Positions 1 through 13,000 of a stretch of 64,000 nt of DNA are shown one piece after another; within the stretch, counting starts at the first letter, position 1, and each line of letters opens with the position of its first letter. The notes beneath the pieces were generated by a model, which saw only the letters and a program-made list of their open reading frames with translations, had not been told where the DNA came from and did not search any database. The stretch comes from Coffea arabica. Its lineage: Eukaryota > Streptophyta > Magnoliopsida > Gentianales > Rubiaceae. A program made the position numbers and the translations under genes. Location of the stretch: the NCBI RefSeq assembly GCF_036785885.1, contig NC_092323.1, forward strand, positions 22,080,501-22,144,500, given 5' to 3'.

Positions 1-1173
1 CATGTTTTGCATAGTTGGAATGATCATACTGGCCCAAACAACCTCTTGAGAGTTTGTAATCGAAGTGTCAGGAATTTGAGGATTTGGGAGTTAGTGCTAG
101 AATTTCCCAATGTACGCAGTTTGTTATTGTTTAAGGAGGATGATTTGGGATTTTGGTTACCTAAACTTCTTAGAGTGTTGGATTTGGGGGAATTGGATTT
201 TGGTGCATATTTTCCTATGGAAGTATTTTTGCTTGCTCACTTGAGATACTTGGCTCTTCGTACTACAAAAGTAAATTTCATCCCAGCTGCAATAGGTAAC
301 CTCTCAAGGTTACAAACTTTTCTGCTACGAAGAAACGACATTGATTGTTTGTTACCCAAGACTATCTGCAACATTAAGACGTTGAGGCATCTATGGACTA
401 CAAATCCCTATATTGGCTTTATTTTTCCTGTTGAAAATCTTGAAGTATCCCCAGTTTTAGATCATTTAGACACTTTAAGCCTTACCATTGATCCCTCCTC
501 TCAAAGCTTGCAAAAGATACTGACAAAGTTACCAAACATCCGCAGGCTAAGATGTAAGATGAGGAAATCAAGAGAGGAACCTACTAGAATTTGCGACAGG
601 ATTCTGGTGTTTGACTGTTTGAATCAACTAGAATCACTTACTCTGCCTTTCTTTGATGAATATGGATTTAAATTCCCTTTGAATTTGAAGAAGTTGACTC
701 TAATACATAATGAGCAGCCATGGAGTGAAATCTCAAAAATTGGAAAGTTACCCAATCTTGAAGTGCTTAAATTACTTGAGCACTCCTCTGGGGAAGAATG
801 GGAAATGCAAGAAGGGGAGTTCCCTAACCTTCGAGTCTTGAAATTGAGAGCCTTGTGGGAGTTTCGCAGCTGGATTGCATCTTCTGATAATTTTCCCCGT
901 CTTGAGAAATTGATTGTGCACGATTGTCACCAATTGGAAGCGGTGCCTTCTTGTTTAGGAGAAAGTCCGACTCTTGAAATGATCGAGGTGAAATTGTGTC
1001 GCGAGTCTGTTTCAAGCTCAGTGAAGCAAATTCAACAAGAACAGATAGATATGGGAAATGAGGTTCTGAAGATCTCGATTGAACATTGTGTTGATGCACG
1101 GAGTTCCAGCGAAGAAGAAGAAGTGTCAAATCCCTCAGAAACAGAATCAATCCCCTCACAAGAGTCCAATTGA
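1..1173 (+). CDS. NLR-A: LRR end of an R1-type NB-LRR resistance protein (5' end outside window)
   Basis: The reading frame is open from base 1 to TGA at 1171-1173, so this is the 3' part of a gene that starts upstream; an ATG start here would be artificial. The 390 codons align by eye with the last third of the three other NLRs in this window. They start just after the MHD-like region (HVLHSW...), then carry the FPNVRSLLLFKEDDLGFW linker and repeated leucine-rich units such as HLRYLALRT and NLSRLQTFLLR, and end in an acidic serine/glutamate tail (SSSEEEE). In this family the LRR senses effectors or holds the NB-ARC switch inactive in the cytoplasm. No frameshift or stop is visible in the part present. 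Whether the whole gene is functional cannot be judged. Confidence 0.9.
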   Translation, partial: HVLHSWNDHTGPNNLLRVCNRSVRNLRIWELVLEFPNVRSLLLFKEDDLGFWLPKLLRVLDLGELDFGAYFPMEVFLLAHLRYLALRTTKVNFIPAAIGNLSRLQTFLLRRNDIDCLLPKTICNIKTLRHLWTTNPYIGFIFPVENLEVSPVLDHLDTLSLTIDPSSQSLQKILTKLPNIRRLRCKMRKSREEPTRICDRILVFDCLNQLESLTLPFFDEYGFKFPLNLKKLTLIHNEQPWSEISKIGKLPNLEVLKLLEHSSGEEWEMQEGEFPNLRVLKLRALWEFRSWIASSDNFPRLEKLIVHDCHQLEAVPSCLGESPTLEMIEVKLCRESVSSSVKQIQQEQIDMGNEVLKISIEHCVDARSSSEEEEVSNPSETESIPSQESN

Positions 1174-1363
1174 AGTTTCTTGAAAGCAATTTCTGGAGCT
1201 TCCTTTTTTATTTTTTTGGTTTGAGTTGATGCAGCTACCTGTAACTTTGTGACTGCAATGGCAAGCTGAGCACAAGTTTATATGCAGGATACACTTTTCT
1301 CTTCCTTCTTTGTATTTTAGTCGGAGTAGTACAGAAACTTTTAACTTGCTTCTTTTTTTCCTC

Positions 1364-1369
1364 AATAAA
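1364..1369 (+). terminator. Likely poly(A) signal of NLR-A
   Basis: A canonical AATAAA lies about 190 bases after the stop codon, in a T-rich 3' UTR. The same 3' UTR stretch is recognisable after NLR-B near 33960, where the hexamer has changed to GACAAA. Confidence 0.5.
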
Positions 1370-1414
1370 GAACCATATACTCAATTAATTAATATGTTAA
1401 AACATCCGTATTTT

Positions 1415-1625
1415 TTGGCAACAAATATTAAGCATTGACAGAAGAAAAAGGGGGAAAAAACTTGGTTATGTTGCTTTTCAAAAAGAGAAAGGGCGTAGCA
1501 AAAGAACAGTAAAATTTGCCTCAAATGGTTGTCTTATGCAATTTGCGTAATGTTGTTATATGCAGCCCATTTTCATTGGCATTAGAGCAAGAAATAGCTT
1601 TGGATATCAAACCAAGGACAATGCT
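1415..1625 (+). repeat. NLR 3' flank block, copy 1 (left half)
   Basis: About 200 bases starting with the motif GCAACAAATATTAAG and ending with CAGCCCATTTTCATTGGCAT plus AAATAGCTT match 9015-9192 by eye. The matching right half continues at about 4808-5440 here and at 20860-21570 in the other copy. The block has been interrupted independently: here by the fold-back element, in the other copy by the Gypsy element. Confidence 0.7.
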
Positions 1626-2770
1626 TTAGCAACAATAGTTATGGTAACGATAGTTTTTACCTAATATAACATGTTATTGCACTTTTAGCGACCATTTAAT
1701 TACTTGTAGTTCCTATCCACCTAAATAGGATAACACCTAAAAATATGAAAGTAAGTTTTTGATCTAAAATAGTAAGTTAACCTTAATAAATTAGTAATTT
1801 TTACACCTCAAAAGGTAAATTGGAATAAATATTAAACTTACTTTTTAAATAAATAAATTACTACTTTATATCCCAAACTTACTTTTTAAAGAGTAAGTTT
1901 AGTTCAAGTAACAGTAAGTTTTTATACATAAATAGTAATTCTTACTAATAACATGATAAATTTGATTAATGATCAAAACTTACTGATTTTTGGAATACAT
2001 GTACAGTTTTACATTAAAAACTTATCTCAAACTAGTATTAGGAAGTTTATTTGAAATAATGATAAGATGTTTTATTAATGATTAAAACTTAGTACCTTAG
2101 TTAGTAAGTATTCGTAATATATCTGTATAATAAATGATTATAGGTATAATTTAATTTTTTTTTGTATTTATATATTTTAAAATACTATGAAAAGTAATTT
2201 CACTTTTCAGATAACCTTGTAAAATATGTAATAAAATTTTGTCATATTATAAGTTTTTAATCATTTTCAATTTTTGAAAAGTTTGAAAGTTTGGATAATA
2301 ATAACAACAAATCTTCCTAGTTATATATAGAATATCACTTGTTTATATATCACAATTTTTATAATTTAACACCTATGAATATAATAAGATGATAAATTTT
2401 TAATAAATTTACATCTAGGACACAAGAATTAATAAGAGTTAAAGTCCAAACAAAATGAGAAAGAGTATAACAATAAAAATGACAAAATTAATATAACGGT
2501 TAATATAAGAAAATCAGTATGATCTGGACTTTTTTCCTTGGGAGATTGTTCAGAAAAATAAGATCCAACAATTAAATGAAAATCACTTGCACATATAATC
2601 TATTGTATAATTTAACTTAAATTTAGTTCAAGTATAAAACGGTCCTAAAATAATTAGCGCACTATGATACAATGTTATTTTAACAACAACAAATTTTTGT
2701 ACTAAAAGTCTCAAATATCCATGACATACATATGAGGGATATTTTACCGTATTTGTATCTAACTGTAAGC
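1626..2770 (+). repeat. Left arm of the fold-back element
   Basis: Inverted copy of 3670-4802. The match runs almost the full length, with scattered substitutions and small indels judged by eye. It carries many short AGTAAGTTT-type repeats that make the arm internally repetitive. Confidence 0.75.
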
Positions 2771-3669
2771 ACAAATTTCATTGCCGAAAATAAAAGACAC
2801 GAAAACTTACACGAATGTCAAATTTATTAAATCAAATAATAAGAGAGTTACAATCTCTAAAAATTCTTGAATCAAAGAAATTAATCCCCTAATTCTTCTC
2901 TTCAAAAGCACTCCTAATTAAAGCATAATAAAATCAAGTTTTTTTTAACTTTTTAATGTAGTAGTTATATGTACTAAAAAATTAGTAAACCATTCCTACA
3001 ATGCATTGCTTCTCCTAAAAGTAATAATATTTTGTAAATAAATTGAAATAATTTTGTAAAAGATTTTATGCATTTTCATTAATATAATCAAGAGAATTTT
3101 GCACCTTTAAAATATAAATAGAAAGAAAGGAAAATGGTATGAGTATAAAGGTGACCAAATGCAATATATATCACATCGTGTGTTTAGATATGATTTGTTA
3201 AATAATCAGTAATTTAGTCCTGGTCAATATATGATGCATATTGATTTCTTATAAATAAAAATATAATTATGCATTAACAGAATTCGTAGTTTGAATGCAA
3301 TCAATTGTGCACCTATTTCCTTTTTTTAAGTAGCTATTATTTATTTTATTGCTTAGGTTATATATTTACATGTAAAATAACAACAATAGCGTGCCAATCC
3401 TCGGACCAACAGAACTTCAATTATTGTTAACTAAACTAATTTTACATTGATAAAAAATAGTCTAGAAAATGAAATGCTAATGGCAACAATTGGTAACAAT
3501 TAGCAATCTTTTAATTTTGGGAAAATAAAAAATAAGTTCCCAAAATATTTCACTTTTATTTTTAAAAAAATCTCAACTTGTTAATTAAATTCAAAATGAT
3601 TTTATTATAAAAAATATTCGTCCTCAAATTAACATCAATGATTAGACATGAGATACAAAAATGGAAAAA

Positions 3670-4802
3670 AGAGATAAAAATATGGTAAAATATCTCTCAT
3701 ACATATGTAATGGATATTGGAGACTTTTGGCAAAAAACATTTTTGTTGTTAAAATAATATGTATTGTAGTGTGCTAATTATTTTAGGATCATTTTGTACA
3801 TGAACTAAATTTAATTTAAATTATACAATAGATTATATATATATGCATGTGATTTTTGTTTAGTGATTGGATCTTATGTTCATGAACAATCTCCAGAGAA
3901 AAAAAAATCCAGATTATACTAATTCTATTATTTTTATTGTTGTATTAATTTTTACACTATTTCTCTCATTTTGTTAGGTCTATATTAATACAAGTTTAAT
4001 TCTTATTATTTCTTGTGTCCCAGACAATAAATATATTAAAACTTTATCATCTTATTATATTAATAGGTTTTAAATTATAGAAATTACATAGATAAGTAAT
4101 ATTCCATATATAACTAGGAAGATGTGTTGTTATTATTATCCAAACTTTTAAACTTTTCAAAAATTATTCAAAATTATAATACAACAAAATTTTATTATTT
4201 TATAAGGTTATGTGAAAGGTCAAAATATTTTTCACAATATTTTAAAATATATAAATACAAAAAAATTTTAAATTATGCATATAATCATGTATTATACAAA
4301 TATATTACGAGTACTTACTAACTAAGGTGCTAAGTTTTAATCATTAATAAAACAGTTTATTGTTATTTCAAACAAACTTCCTAGTATTGGTTTGGTATAA
4401 GTTTTTTTAAGCAAAATAGTATATTTGTGCCATAAATTAGTAAGTTTTGGTCATTAATCAAATTTACTATGTTATAAGTAAGAATTACTATTTATGTATG
4501 AAAACTTACTATTACTTGAACTAAACTTACTCTCTCAAAAGTATGTTTGGGATATAAAATAGTAATTTATTTATTTAAAAAGTAAGTTTTATATTTATTC
4601 CAATTTACCTTTTGAGACACAAAAGTTACTAATTATTACGGTTAACTTACTATTTTAGATAAGAAACTTACTTCCTTATTTTTAGGCATTATCCTATTTA
4701 GGTGGATAGGTCAAACAGGTAATCAAATGATCGCTAAAAGTATAATAACTTATTATATCAAGTAAAAACTGTTTAGTTACCATAACTATAGTTACTACAA
4801 TA
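3670..4802 (-). repeat. Right arm of the fold-back element
   Basis: Reverse complement of the left arm. A transcript through the whole element would fold into a hairpin of about 1.1 kb. The 65-codon ORF inside this arm (4124-4321) is AT-rich chance coding. Confidence 0.75.
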
Positions 4803-5560
4803 TTTTCCATCAAACCAAAAGGAAAAGGATCAAACCAAAAGGAAAAGGATCTAAAAACTTGTGCGACAGTTATCTTTATATGTGTCTTTCTTCGTTACAC
4901 TATTTTTATGTGCTAACTTTCTCTAATTAGTGGTACTTTTGGAAGTCTAAAGAAAGTAAATATTCTAAAACTTTTTCTTAACAGTTTCATGTTTTAGTTT
5001 TCATTCTAAGTGATTAGCTATTCAAACTGATCAGAATGAAAATTCAAAGAAACTAGATGACAATTTTGTAGAGCAATTTTTGTACTTTTTTTTATCAATT
5101 GTTCTTGCTCTGCAACTATTCCTTCCTCTAGCGAAATTAATGACAATCAAATTAAAATCTTTTGAGATGGAAACAAGTTGACTGCATTAATAATCACTAG
5201 TTTTTGCAAAAAGGATTTTTTTTTAAATTCATAATGCACTTTGCTTCACATATCAAAATTCTCTCTACCAGAAAATACTTTTTTTTAATGAAAGAGCTCA
5301 TATTTTTGTTAACATAATTTTTTTTAATTTTATTACACAAATCTCTGTGCTCTACAATTTGTAGAGAAAAATTGTATCAATTTTTTTTAGGGTTGGACGT
5401 AATCTATTTCTTTTCACTACATATACAATTTGAAAATGGAGAGTGTTGCGATGACGAGGAGTCACTGCTATAACTCATAAATGAGTTGTTGATATGATGC
5501 CACGGGTAGGTTTTAACCTACTATTACACGTTTCACTGGCGACAAAATTGTAGTAGTGAA
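4803..5560 (+). repeat. NLR 3' flank block, copy 1 (right half)
   Basis: The sequence begins with a tandem doublet of ATCAAACCAAAAGGAAAAGG (about 4808-4850) and continues with motifs such as CAAACTGATCAGAATGAAAA, AACTAGATGACAATTTTG and CTCTACAATTT. The same motifs occur in the same order at 20865-21570. Similarity ends near 5440 at TACAATTTGAAAAT. No gene is visible. Confidence 0.65.
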
Positions 5561-6309
5561 CTTGGTGTAACTAATTGTAAGTTTTTTGCAGAAAACAAGT
5601 AACTTTCGTAATTTATGTAACTTACTATTTAAATACCTAATCTTACTAGATTTTTAGCAAAAAAGATTCACTTTTTTATGTCAAAATTTAGCATTTTTTT
5701 ATATACAACCTACTACCTTTTTAGAATTTATCAGTTTTTTTAAAAACTAAATTTGATTAATTGCTGCTTAATTCTTAATTCAAGTCCTGATTCCTCCATT
5801 ATCAATTTTCCCAGCAAAAACTACAGGCCCATGCTTTCAAGTTTGATCTTGCCAAATATTATGCATTTGTTTGTCTAAAACATCTGCTAACTCGACAATT
5901 CCCATTCATTGTTTACATTTCTTCTTGGCATAATCTCGTACAACTTATTCTTATTCTTTGTGCTAACTACTTAATTTGGTATCCTAATTGACTTGCTTTT
6001 ATGTTTGTTCTCTGCCTTGAAGTACGCTAAGTATCCAAAACATATCCGGTTTGTTTATAATAACTGGTGGCAGAGTCAAGACCTTAGGTTGGGGGGATTC
6101 CACCTCCGAAAATACATGAAATGAAGTAATAATATAATTAAAACCAATAAATATTTATGTGAAATATAACTTCTTTTTTCTAAGTTTAATACGCTTTGAA
6201 GTTTATATTGTAGTATTAACTTTAAGTAGATTTAAAGTTCTTGTAAATGGTAACCATTGTGAATTTTTAATCTTTTGAGGGTCAATGCAGATAGAACAGG
6301 CACAATGTC
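5561..6309. other. AT-rich spacer, no gene seen
   Basis: Intergenic DNA with no ORF of interest and no recognised repeat apart from short A/T runs. Confidence 0.5.
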
Positions 6310-7070
6310 AATGTTTACTCTAATTATACACATTTCTAATAATATACATTTATACATTTATAAATATATTTATATTATGTATTATATATAATACAATACA
6401 CTTATAATACATTTATATATTTATTTATAAATATAATATATAATAAATAAATAAATATAATACACTTATTTATTTATATATAATATATAAATTTATTTAT
6501 AAATATAATACACTTACTTATTTATAATAATATATAAATATATTTATTCATAAATATATAAATATATTTATTTATAAATATTTATAATTGTATTATAAAT
6601 GCATAAATGTATATAAATATAAAAACATAAAAATTATAAATTATAAATTATAAGATACAGTTATATAATATTCATTTATAATTTATATATTTATAGTAAT
6701 ATACATTTAAACATTTATAAATATATTTATATTATGTATTATATATAATATAATGCATTTATATATAAATATATGAATATATTTATTTATAAAAGTATAA
6801 ATATATTTATTTATAAATATTTATAAATGTATTATAAATGCATAAACGTATATAAATATAAAAATTATAAATTATAATTTATACATTTATATAATATTCA
6901 TTTATAATTTATACATTTATACATTTATAAATATATTTATATTATGTATTATATATAATATAATACATTTATATATTTTTATAAATATATTTATTTATAA
7001 ATATTTATAAATGTATAATTGTATATTGTTATAAAAATATAAAAATTATAAATTATAAAAATACTCGAAA
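6310..7070 (+). repeat. AT-only higher-order repeat array
   Basis: Nearly pure A/T sequence built from variants of TTTATAAATATA. A longer module (ACATTTATAAATATATTTAT followed by ATTATGTATTATATATAAT) recurs at about 6345, 6705 and 6920, giving three degenerate units of 200-350 bases. It has no coding capacity. Slippage or unequal exchange would explain it. Just downstream lies a 65-70-bp direct doublet (see next entry). Confidence 0.7.
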
Positions 7071-9014
7071 ATATGTTTTAAAAATACATCTAAAAGTAAT
7101 CCATAAAACATCTACAGTAAAAGTTTTTTATATAATTTTTGAAAAACAACCCCAAAAACAACTAATCCAAACGGACTTGTATTTGAAAAATGAAATGCTA
7201 CAGTGCTGTTTTTGAAAAACAATCCCAAAAACAGCTAATCCAAACGGACCCACTATCTATAGCAGTGAACGCCAGTTTTCACTAATTTGATGCTTATGCT
7301 TGTGGCTAAAGCTGGATGACTTGTGTTATATGAAAAGCTAGACTTGAGAAGATAGGTTTTGTACTAAACCTACCCAAAAAGGAAAAAAAATTTCTGGTAC
7401 TGTGAATAGCAAATAAGGAGCTTATGTTGAAATTTGTGTAGCCTTAAATTTATTGCTGTATGAAGTTTCTCAGAAGATACTATTATCCTATGCTACAAAG
7501 AGCAAAGATTTTGGATATTATCTTCATTCAACATCTTACTTAGAAGTATTCTTATTAAGTGATGGATTGTACATTATTTTATAGGATAAATCGAAAGAGA
7601 CGAAGAAGATTATTCAATTGGTTCTAAAAAAGAATGAAATAGATGAAGATCAATTGAAGCAAAAATAACTTTTTTCTTTCTTCTGCCTTTGACCTTTTTT
7701 TATTAGGAATTTCCTGTCTAATGAAAAGACAAATCATATTTAAAAGAAGATAGGACCTTAGACTTGTGCCTTTTTAAAAAATCCATCGCTCAAATTAAAT
7801 ACTTGAAATTTGCCAAACCTGGAACAATTGAACCAATCATTTTGCAAGCCCTCGATTGTTTTAGTGATATCCTTCTTTTAAGGTCCCTCAAAACACATTT
7901 TCCGCTAGGTTATGGGGCAGACTGGCAGAGTCTCTAGTCTTTATGGCCTAGTATGAATATCTCTTACAAGAATTGGAAATAATCAGACCATTTTCTTATA
8001 TGAATCTCACATATCCCAACCTCCTCATTGCAAATTACTTTTGGGGATTGCGATTCCAATCTCTCCCATCTCTTTCTCCTATGAAACTAATTTATATCGA
8101 GTTGATTCTGGAAGTTTGCAATTCTTCATTATCAACTTGACTGACATGACTTTGCCTTGTGTTAGCCATGCCAGTCCCATGAATTGGTTAAAAGAAACCA
8201 ATCTTAGAGTTTTTCATTTCTACATGTTGAGGTTCCCAGAGTTAAAGATCTAGGATTTTAGTCTCATAAATTGTAGATTGAGTGCGAATTTATATTAGTG
8301 TTTCCTCTACTCGAAATAAAAAAAAAAAATAGTGTTTCTTCCGTCATTCGTGAATTAGTGAAAATTTTACTAAATTGCAACCTATTAATGTGAATTCAGC
8401 AATAGTGGGTTAGTTATAATCCTATATAGTCCTCCGTCTCCAAAGTTATCTTATTTTTTTTCTTCCTTCTCACTAACTTTTTGTCTCTAACTTCCCTCGC
8501 TTCGCAAACAGAACATCTTCCTCCTCAGTTGGTTTTCCTCCCCCTTCCTATGGCTTTTTTTTTTTTAATGTTTGCAATAAAATCTTTTTTTAAAAAAAAA
8601 AATTCTAGTGCAAGTTTTCTCCTCTCCTAGAGATTGCTAGTAGGAGTTTTCTTCTCTTCTAGCAATTTCTAGTAGGAGTTTTATGTAGTTTTCCAATTCC
8701 TTTTACTAGATCTTTTTTTTTTTTTTTTTTTGCAAATTTAGATGTTAGATTTGAGATTCCTTAAATCTATTTGATAGATCTCACTATAATATTTGGACTT
8801 GAAGCAATTAATCAAGAGAACTGACAATCAAATGTATGCATAGATGTTCTTAGGGCTATAATTTTTTATCTTATTTTCGGAATGTTTGTGAAACTTTACA
8901 TTATAATATTTATCAATTATTCAGATGCATTTGTTTCTATGTTTTAGATCTTTAGTTTCTATGTATGTTTGATGATATAATTTCGTTATCAGTGCAGAAT
9001 TTCATTATTAGTTT
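7071..9014. other. Spacer with a short direct doublet, no gene supported
   Basis: A segment containing TTTGAAAAACAACCCCAAAAA and ending CTAATCCAAACGGAC occurs twice (about 7137-7173 and 7208-7248), like the sub-terminal repeats of non-autonomous DNA elements. The rest is AT-rich with poly-T runs (8540-8620, 8708-8732). A 70-codon ORF at 8041-8253 is not supported by any domain I can name. Confidence 0.45.
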
Positions 9015-9192
9015 TTTTGCCCCTTTAGCAACAAATATTAAGAGGGGACTAGAAAAAAAAAGTGTTACTTTTCAACAGAGAAAGCGCATGGGAAAAGAAT
9101 AGTAAAATTTGCCTCAAATAGTTGTCATCATTTTGCCTATTGTTGTCATATGCAGCCCATTTTCATTGGCATTATATCTAGAAATAGCTTAG
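9015..9192 (+). repeat. NLR 3' flank block, copy 2 (left half)
   Basis: Paralogue of 1415-1612 (shared motifs GCAACAAATATTAAG, GTAAAATTTGCCTCAAAT, GCAGCCCATTTTCATTGGCA). Its last five bases, CTTAG (9188-9192), are the target duplication of the Gypsy insertion and reappear at 20860-20864. Confidence 0.7.
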
Positions 9193-9904
9193 TGATAGGT
9201 TGCAATTTTATCATTTATTTTATAATTAATTTCCCATATTACTTGACCCGATGTAGATTAATTGTTGAATTTTACTCACTTTTAGTATTTTACATTTATT
9301 TTAGAGAGTAGAACGAAAATATGATAACAAGTGCTAATTTGACAGGAAAGGACTCCAAGTCACAGAACTTACCCGAGGGGCATTGTTGGTAACCGAAAAA
9401 CTTGGGCCCATTTCGGTAATTGCTGAGGAAGAAAACACGGGCTATAGTCTTATTCCCTTGGAGGGGCCGCCGCACAGGAGCGAAGCTTTAGAGTAGCTAG
9501 ATATTAGATAGAAACAAAGCGTAGAGAACTAGCACTACTTTGATGGCTTAGTCTTTGATTTTTCTTTTTTGTTTAGCTCTTAGTAGTTTTCCTTTCATTC
9601 CTCGGATGTCAGGAGCAATTAGGAGATTCAATCATTATCTGTAAATTTCATTTTCCATTCATTTGTTCAAACGAATTGGGCTTTCCCAAACGCAGACAAT
9701 GACCGCAACTTTTGCTTCAATTTTGTATGGGTGTTCCGCATCAAATATGAACTAATTTCCTCACTCTAGTCAAGGAATAACGGAGGGGTTTGGCTCGCCT
9801 AAAAATTGTGAGATCGATTTAATTTAATTTAATTTTTTTATTTATTGATATTCGCATATCCCTTGATTGTAGTATTTATGATTATTTAATTAATTGATTG
9901 TCTT

Positions 9905-10051
9905 TGAGAACAGGTATCTTGGGAGGAAAACATCTAGTCACAGTATTATGAGTGACCAACTAGTATTTATAGGAGTACAAACCTAACCGACTATTTACAA
10001 GAATACCCTTACTAATATATTATCTACAAGAATACTAATATTCTCCTAACA
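9905..10051 (-). repeat. Copia 3' LTR
   Basis: 147 bp, begins TGAGAACAGG and ends CTCCTAACA on the plus strand (TGTTAGGAG...CTGTTCTCA in element orientation). The purine tract AGGGGGAG lies directly inside it at 10052-10059. Confidence 0.92.
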
Positions 10052-10058
10052 CTCCCCC

Positions 10059-13000
10059 TCAAGTTGGAGCATATATATCATAAGCACCCAACTTGTTACA
10101 AAGGTATTTCACCCTAGAGCCCCCTAAACTCTTGGTAAACAAATCAACCAATTGATCTGCAGACGGTACATGAGATGTCTTGATGACTCCATCAAGTAAT
10201 TTCTCTCGAATGAAATGACAATCAACTTCAATATGTTTTGTCCTTTCATGAAACACTGGATTAGACGCAATATGGACAGCCGCCTGATTATCACACACTA
10301 AATTCATAGGCTGTTTATACTCAAACCCAATTTTAAGTAACATGCTTTTCAACCAAACCAACTCACACACAGTATGAGCCATAGCACGGTATTCAGATTC
10401 TGCACTTGATTTGGAGATAACTGTTTGCTTCTTACTCTTCCACGACACTAAATTACCACCAACAAACACACAATATCCTGTGATCGATCTTCGATCTGAG
10501 GCAGAACCGGCCCAATCTGCATCATTATATCCTTCAATATCAGTGTGTCCATGATTTTGATACAGCAACCCTTTTCCAGGAGCACCCTTAAGATACCTGA
10601 GAATCCGTATAACAGCATCCCAATGACTAGTACGAGGGGTATCAAGAAATTGACTCACAACACTCACTGCAAACGAAATGTCAGGTCTCGTTACAGTGAG
10701 ATAATTTAACTTACCCACAAGTCTTCGATATTGCTTAGGATCATCAAGTAATGCTCCTTGATCTCTTGCTAATTTCACATTGGGATCCATAGGAGTATCC
10801 ACAGGTCGGCAACCTAACATCCCAACTTCACTCAACATATCGAGTACATATTTCCTTTGACATAAATAAATCTCATATTTAGACCGAGCTACCTCAATAC
10901 CCAGAAAATACAGTAAATGACCTAAATCCTTTGTCTGAAAGTTTGCCTGCAGATTGGATTTAAGTTTCTGGATCCCCACAACATCATCACCTGTAATCAC
11001 AATATTATCCACATAAACAACTAATAAAATTTTACCAGCATTAGAATGCCCATAAAATACAGAGTGATCTACTCCACATCTCGTCAGACCAAACTCCATG
11101 ACCACACTACTAAACCGGCCAAACCAAGCCCTTGGAGACTGTTTCAATCCATATAAGGATTTTTTCAAACGACAAACCAACTGCGAATTCTCCCCCTGAA
11201 CAACAAATCCAGGAGGTTGTTCCATATATACATCTTCTTCCAAATCTCCATGCAGAAATGTATTTTTCACATCCAACTGATGCAATGGCCAATTGTAAGT
11301 TGCTGCCAAAGAGATAAGAAGGCGAACCGAGGTAATCTTTGCAACAGGAGAAAATGTTTCTAAGTAGTCTACTCCATACACCTGAGTAAATCCTCGAGCT
11401 ACCAGACGAGCCTTCAATCTATCAATAGAACCATTAGGCTGCACCTTTATAGTGTACACCCATTTACAACCAACAACAGGCTTACCTGAAGGACGAGGGA
11501 CAAGATCCCAAGTACTATTTTGTTCCAAAGCAGACATCTCTTCTTGCATAGCTAATCTCCAACCAGGATGATTAAGAGCATAGGTAATAGACTTAGGAAT
11601 GGAGATAGAATCAAGGGAAGCAACAAAAGAAGAATATGACATAGAGAGACGAGAATAAGACACAAAATTAGAAATAGGATGGGAAGTACAATGTCTCTTA
11701 CCTTTGCGTAAAGCAATAGGAAGATCTAACTCAGAGGAGGGCGTCATACCTGAATTTGAAGATTAAGAGTTAATTGGTGAAGTGCGTGGCATATCAGGAA
11801 CTTTCTCAACCATGGAACGACGAGAGTAAACTTGAAGATGAGGACGAGATAATCGAGCTATGGAATCTGGTGGACTAGATAACTCAGGTAATAAAGGGGA
11901 AGGGACTGGTAAAACAGGAGAAGAAAAAGAGGGACACTGGTCTAACTCACAAGGCATACTGTGTTTGATAAAATATGGAGTAGATTCAAAGAAAGTAACA
12001 TCAGCACAAGTAAAAAATCGATTTAAAACTGGACTGTAACATCTATACCCTTTTTGCGCTCGTGCGTATCCTAAGAAAATACACTTAATAGCACGAGAAT
12101 CTAATTTATTCACCCCGGGAGTAAGCTGATGAATAAAGCACACACATCCAAAAATACGAGGAGGTAATTTAAACACAGGTTCATGAGGAAAAAGAATGGA
12201 GTGAGGTAATTGACCTCCAAGAATATTAGATGGCATGCGATTAATTAAATAACATGCAGTTAGAACTGCATCACTCCAAAATTGTTTGGGCACATTCATG
12301 TGCAACAACAGTGTTCGAGCAATTTCGATTAAATGTCCAATTTTTCTTTCAACAACTCTATTCTGTTGTGGAGTGTGAGGACAAGAGGACTGATGAATAA
12401 TACCAGACTTACTCATAAAGGTATTAAAAGGAGTGAAAAAATATTCTTTCGCATTATCACTGCGAAGTATACGTACCGGCACACCAAATTGATTCTTTAT
12501 TTCTGCAACAAATGCACAAAAAATAGAATATAGTTCTGAACGATCTTTCATTAAATAAAGCCAGGTAACTCTTGAAAAATCATCAACAAAGATTACAAAA
12601 TATTTAAAACCTAACTTTGAAGTGACTCGACTAGGATCCCAAACATCAGAATGAACTAACAAAAACGGTTCAGAAACCCGTTTATTGACTCTAGGAGCAA
12701 AAGAAACACGATGATGCTTTCCTAACTGACAAGACTCACATTCTAACGAAGATAATTGACTCAAAATAGGAACCAACTTTTTCAAATTTTGTAAAGATGG
12801 ATGACCTAAACGACAGTGAATTTCAAGAGGAGAAACAGTAGCAGGACATGCTATCGGACCATTGAAGTTGAGAAAGTAAAGACCATTATGCTCATGCCCT
12901 CCACCAATCGTCCTCTTTGTCTTCAAATCCTGAATGACAACAGAATCAGGAGAGAAAGTAACTGTACACTGTAGAAATTTAGTGAGCTTACTAACAGACA

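Larger units (their letters stand above)
1626..4802. mobile_element. Large fold-back (long-TIR) transposon, non-coding
   Basis: The two ends are reverse complements over roughly 1.1 kb each, with about 0.9 kb of unrelated AT-rich sequence between them. Landmarks are the left-arm motif TATCCACCTAAATAGGATAA near 1716, seen reverse-complemented near 4690, and CATACATATGAGGGATATTT near 2726, seen inverted near 3690. The termini are close to AGCAACAATAGTTATGGTAAC on the left and GTTACCATAACTATAGTTACT on the right. A possible degenerate 9-bp target duplication is CAATGCTTT / CAATATTTT. No transposase-like ORF is present, so the element is non-autonomous. Long TIRs and a 9-bp duplication would suit a Mutator-like or Foldback element, but the superfamily is not certain. 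Confidence 0.75.

Noticed and set aside
5417..5557. A possible CACTA-type terminus (inverse of CACTACTACAATTTTGTCGC) at 5535-5557 with CACTACA at 5417
   Set aside because: The left CACTACA belongs to the duplicated NLR flank (counterpart CACTATACA near 21550), so it is not a terminus; only one end is plausible.
8041..8253. 70-codon ORF (MGIAIPISPISFSYETNLYR...) that vaguely recalls the extracellular domain of LRK10-like receptor kinases
   Set aside because: The cysteine pattern and preceding CG...YPF motif are not found in frame, and no kinase follows; similarity too weak to annotate.
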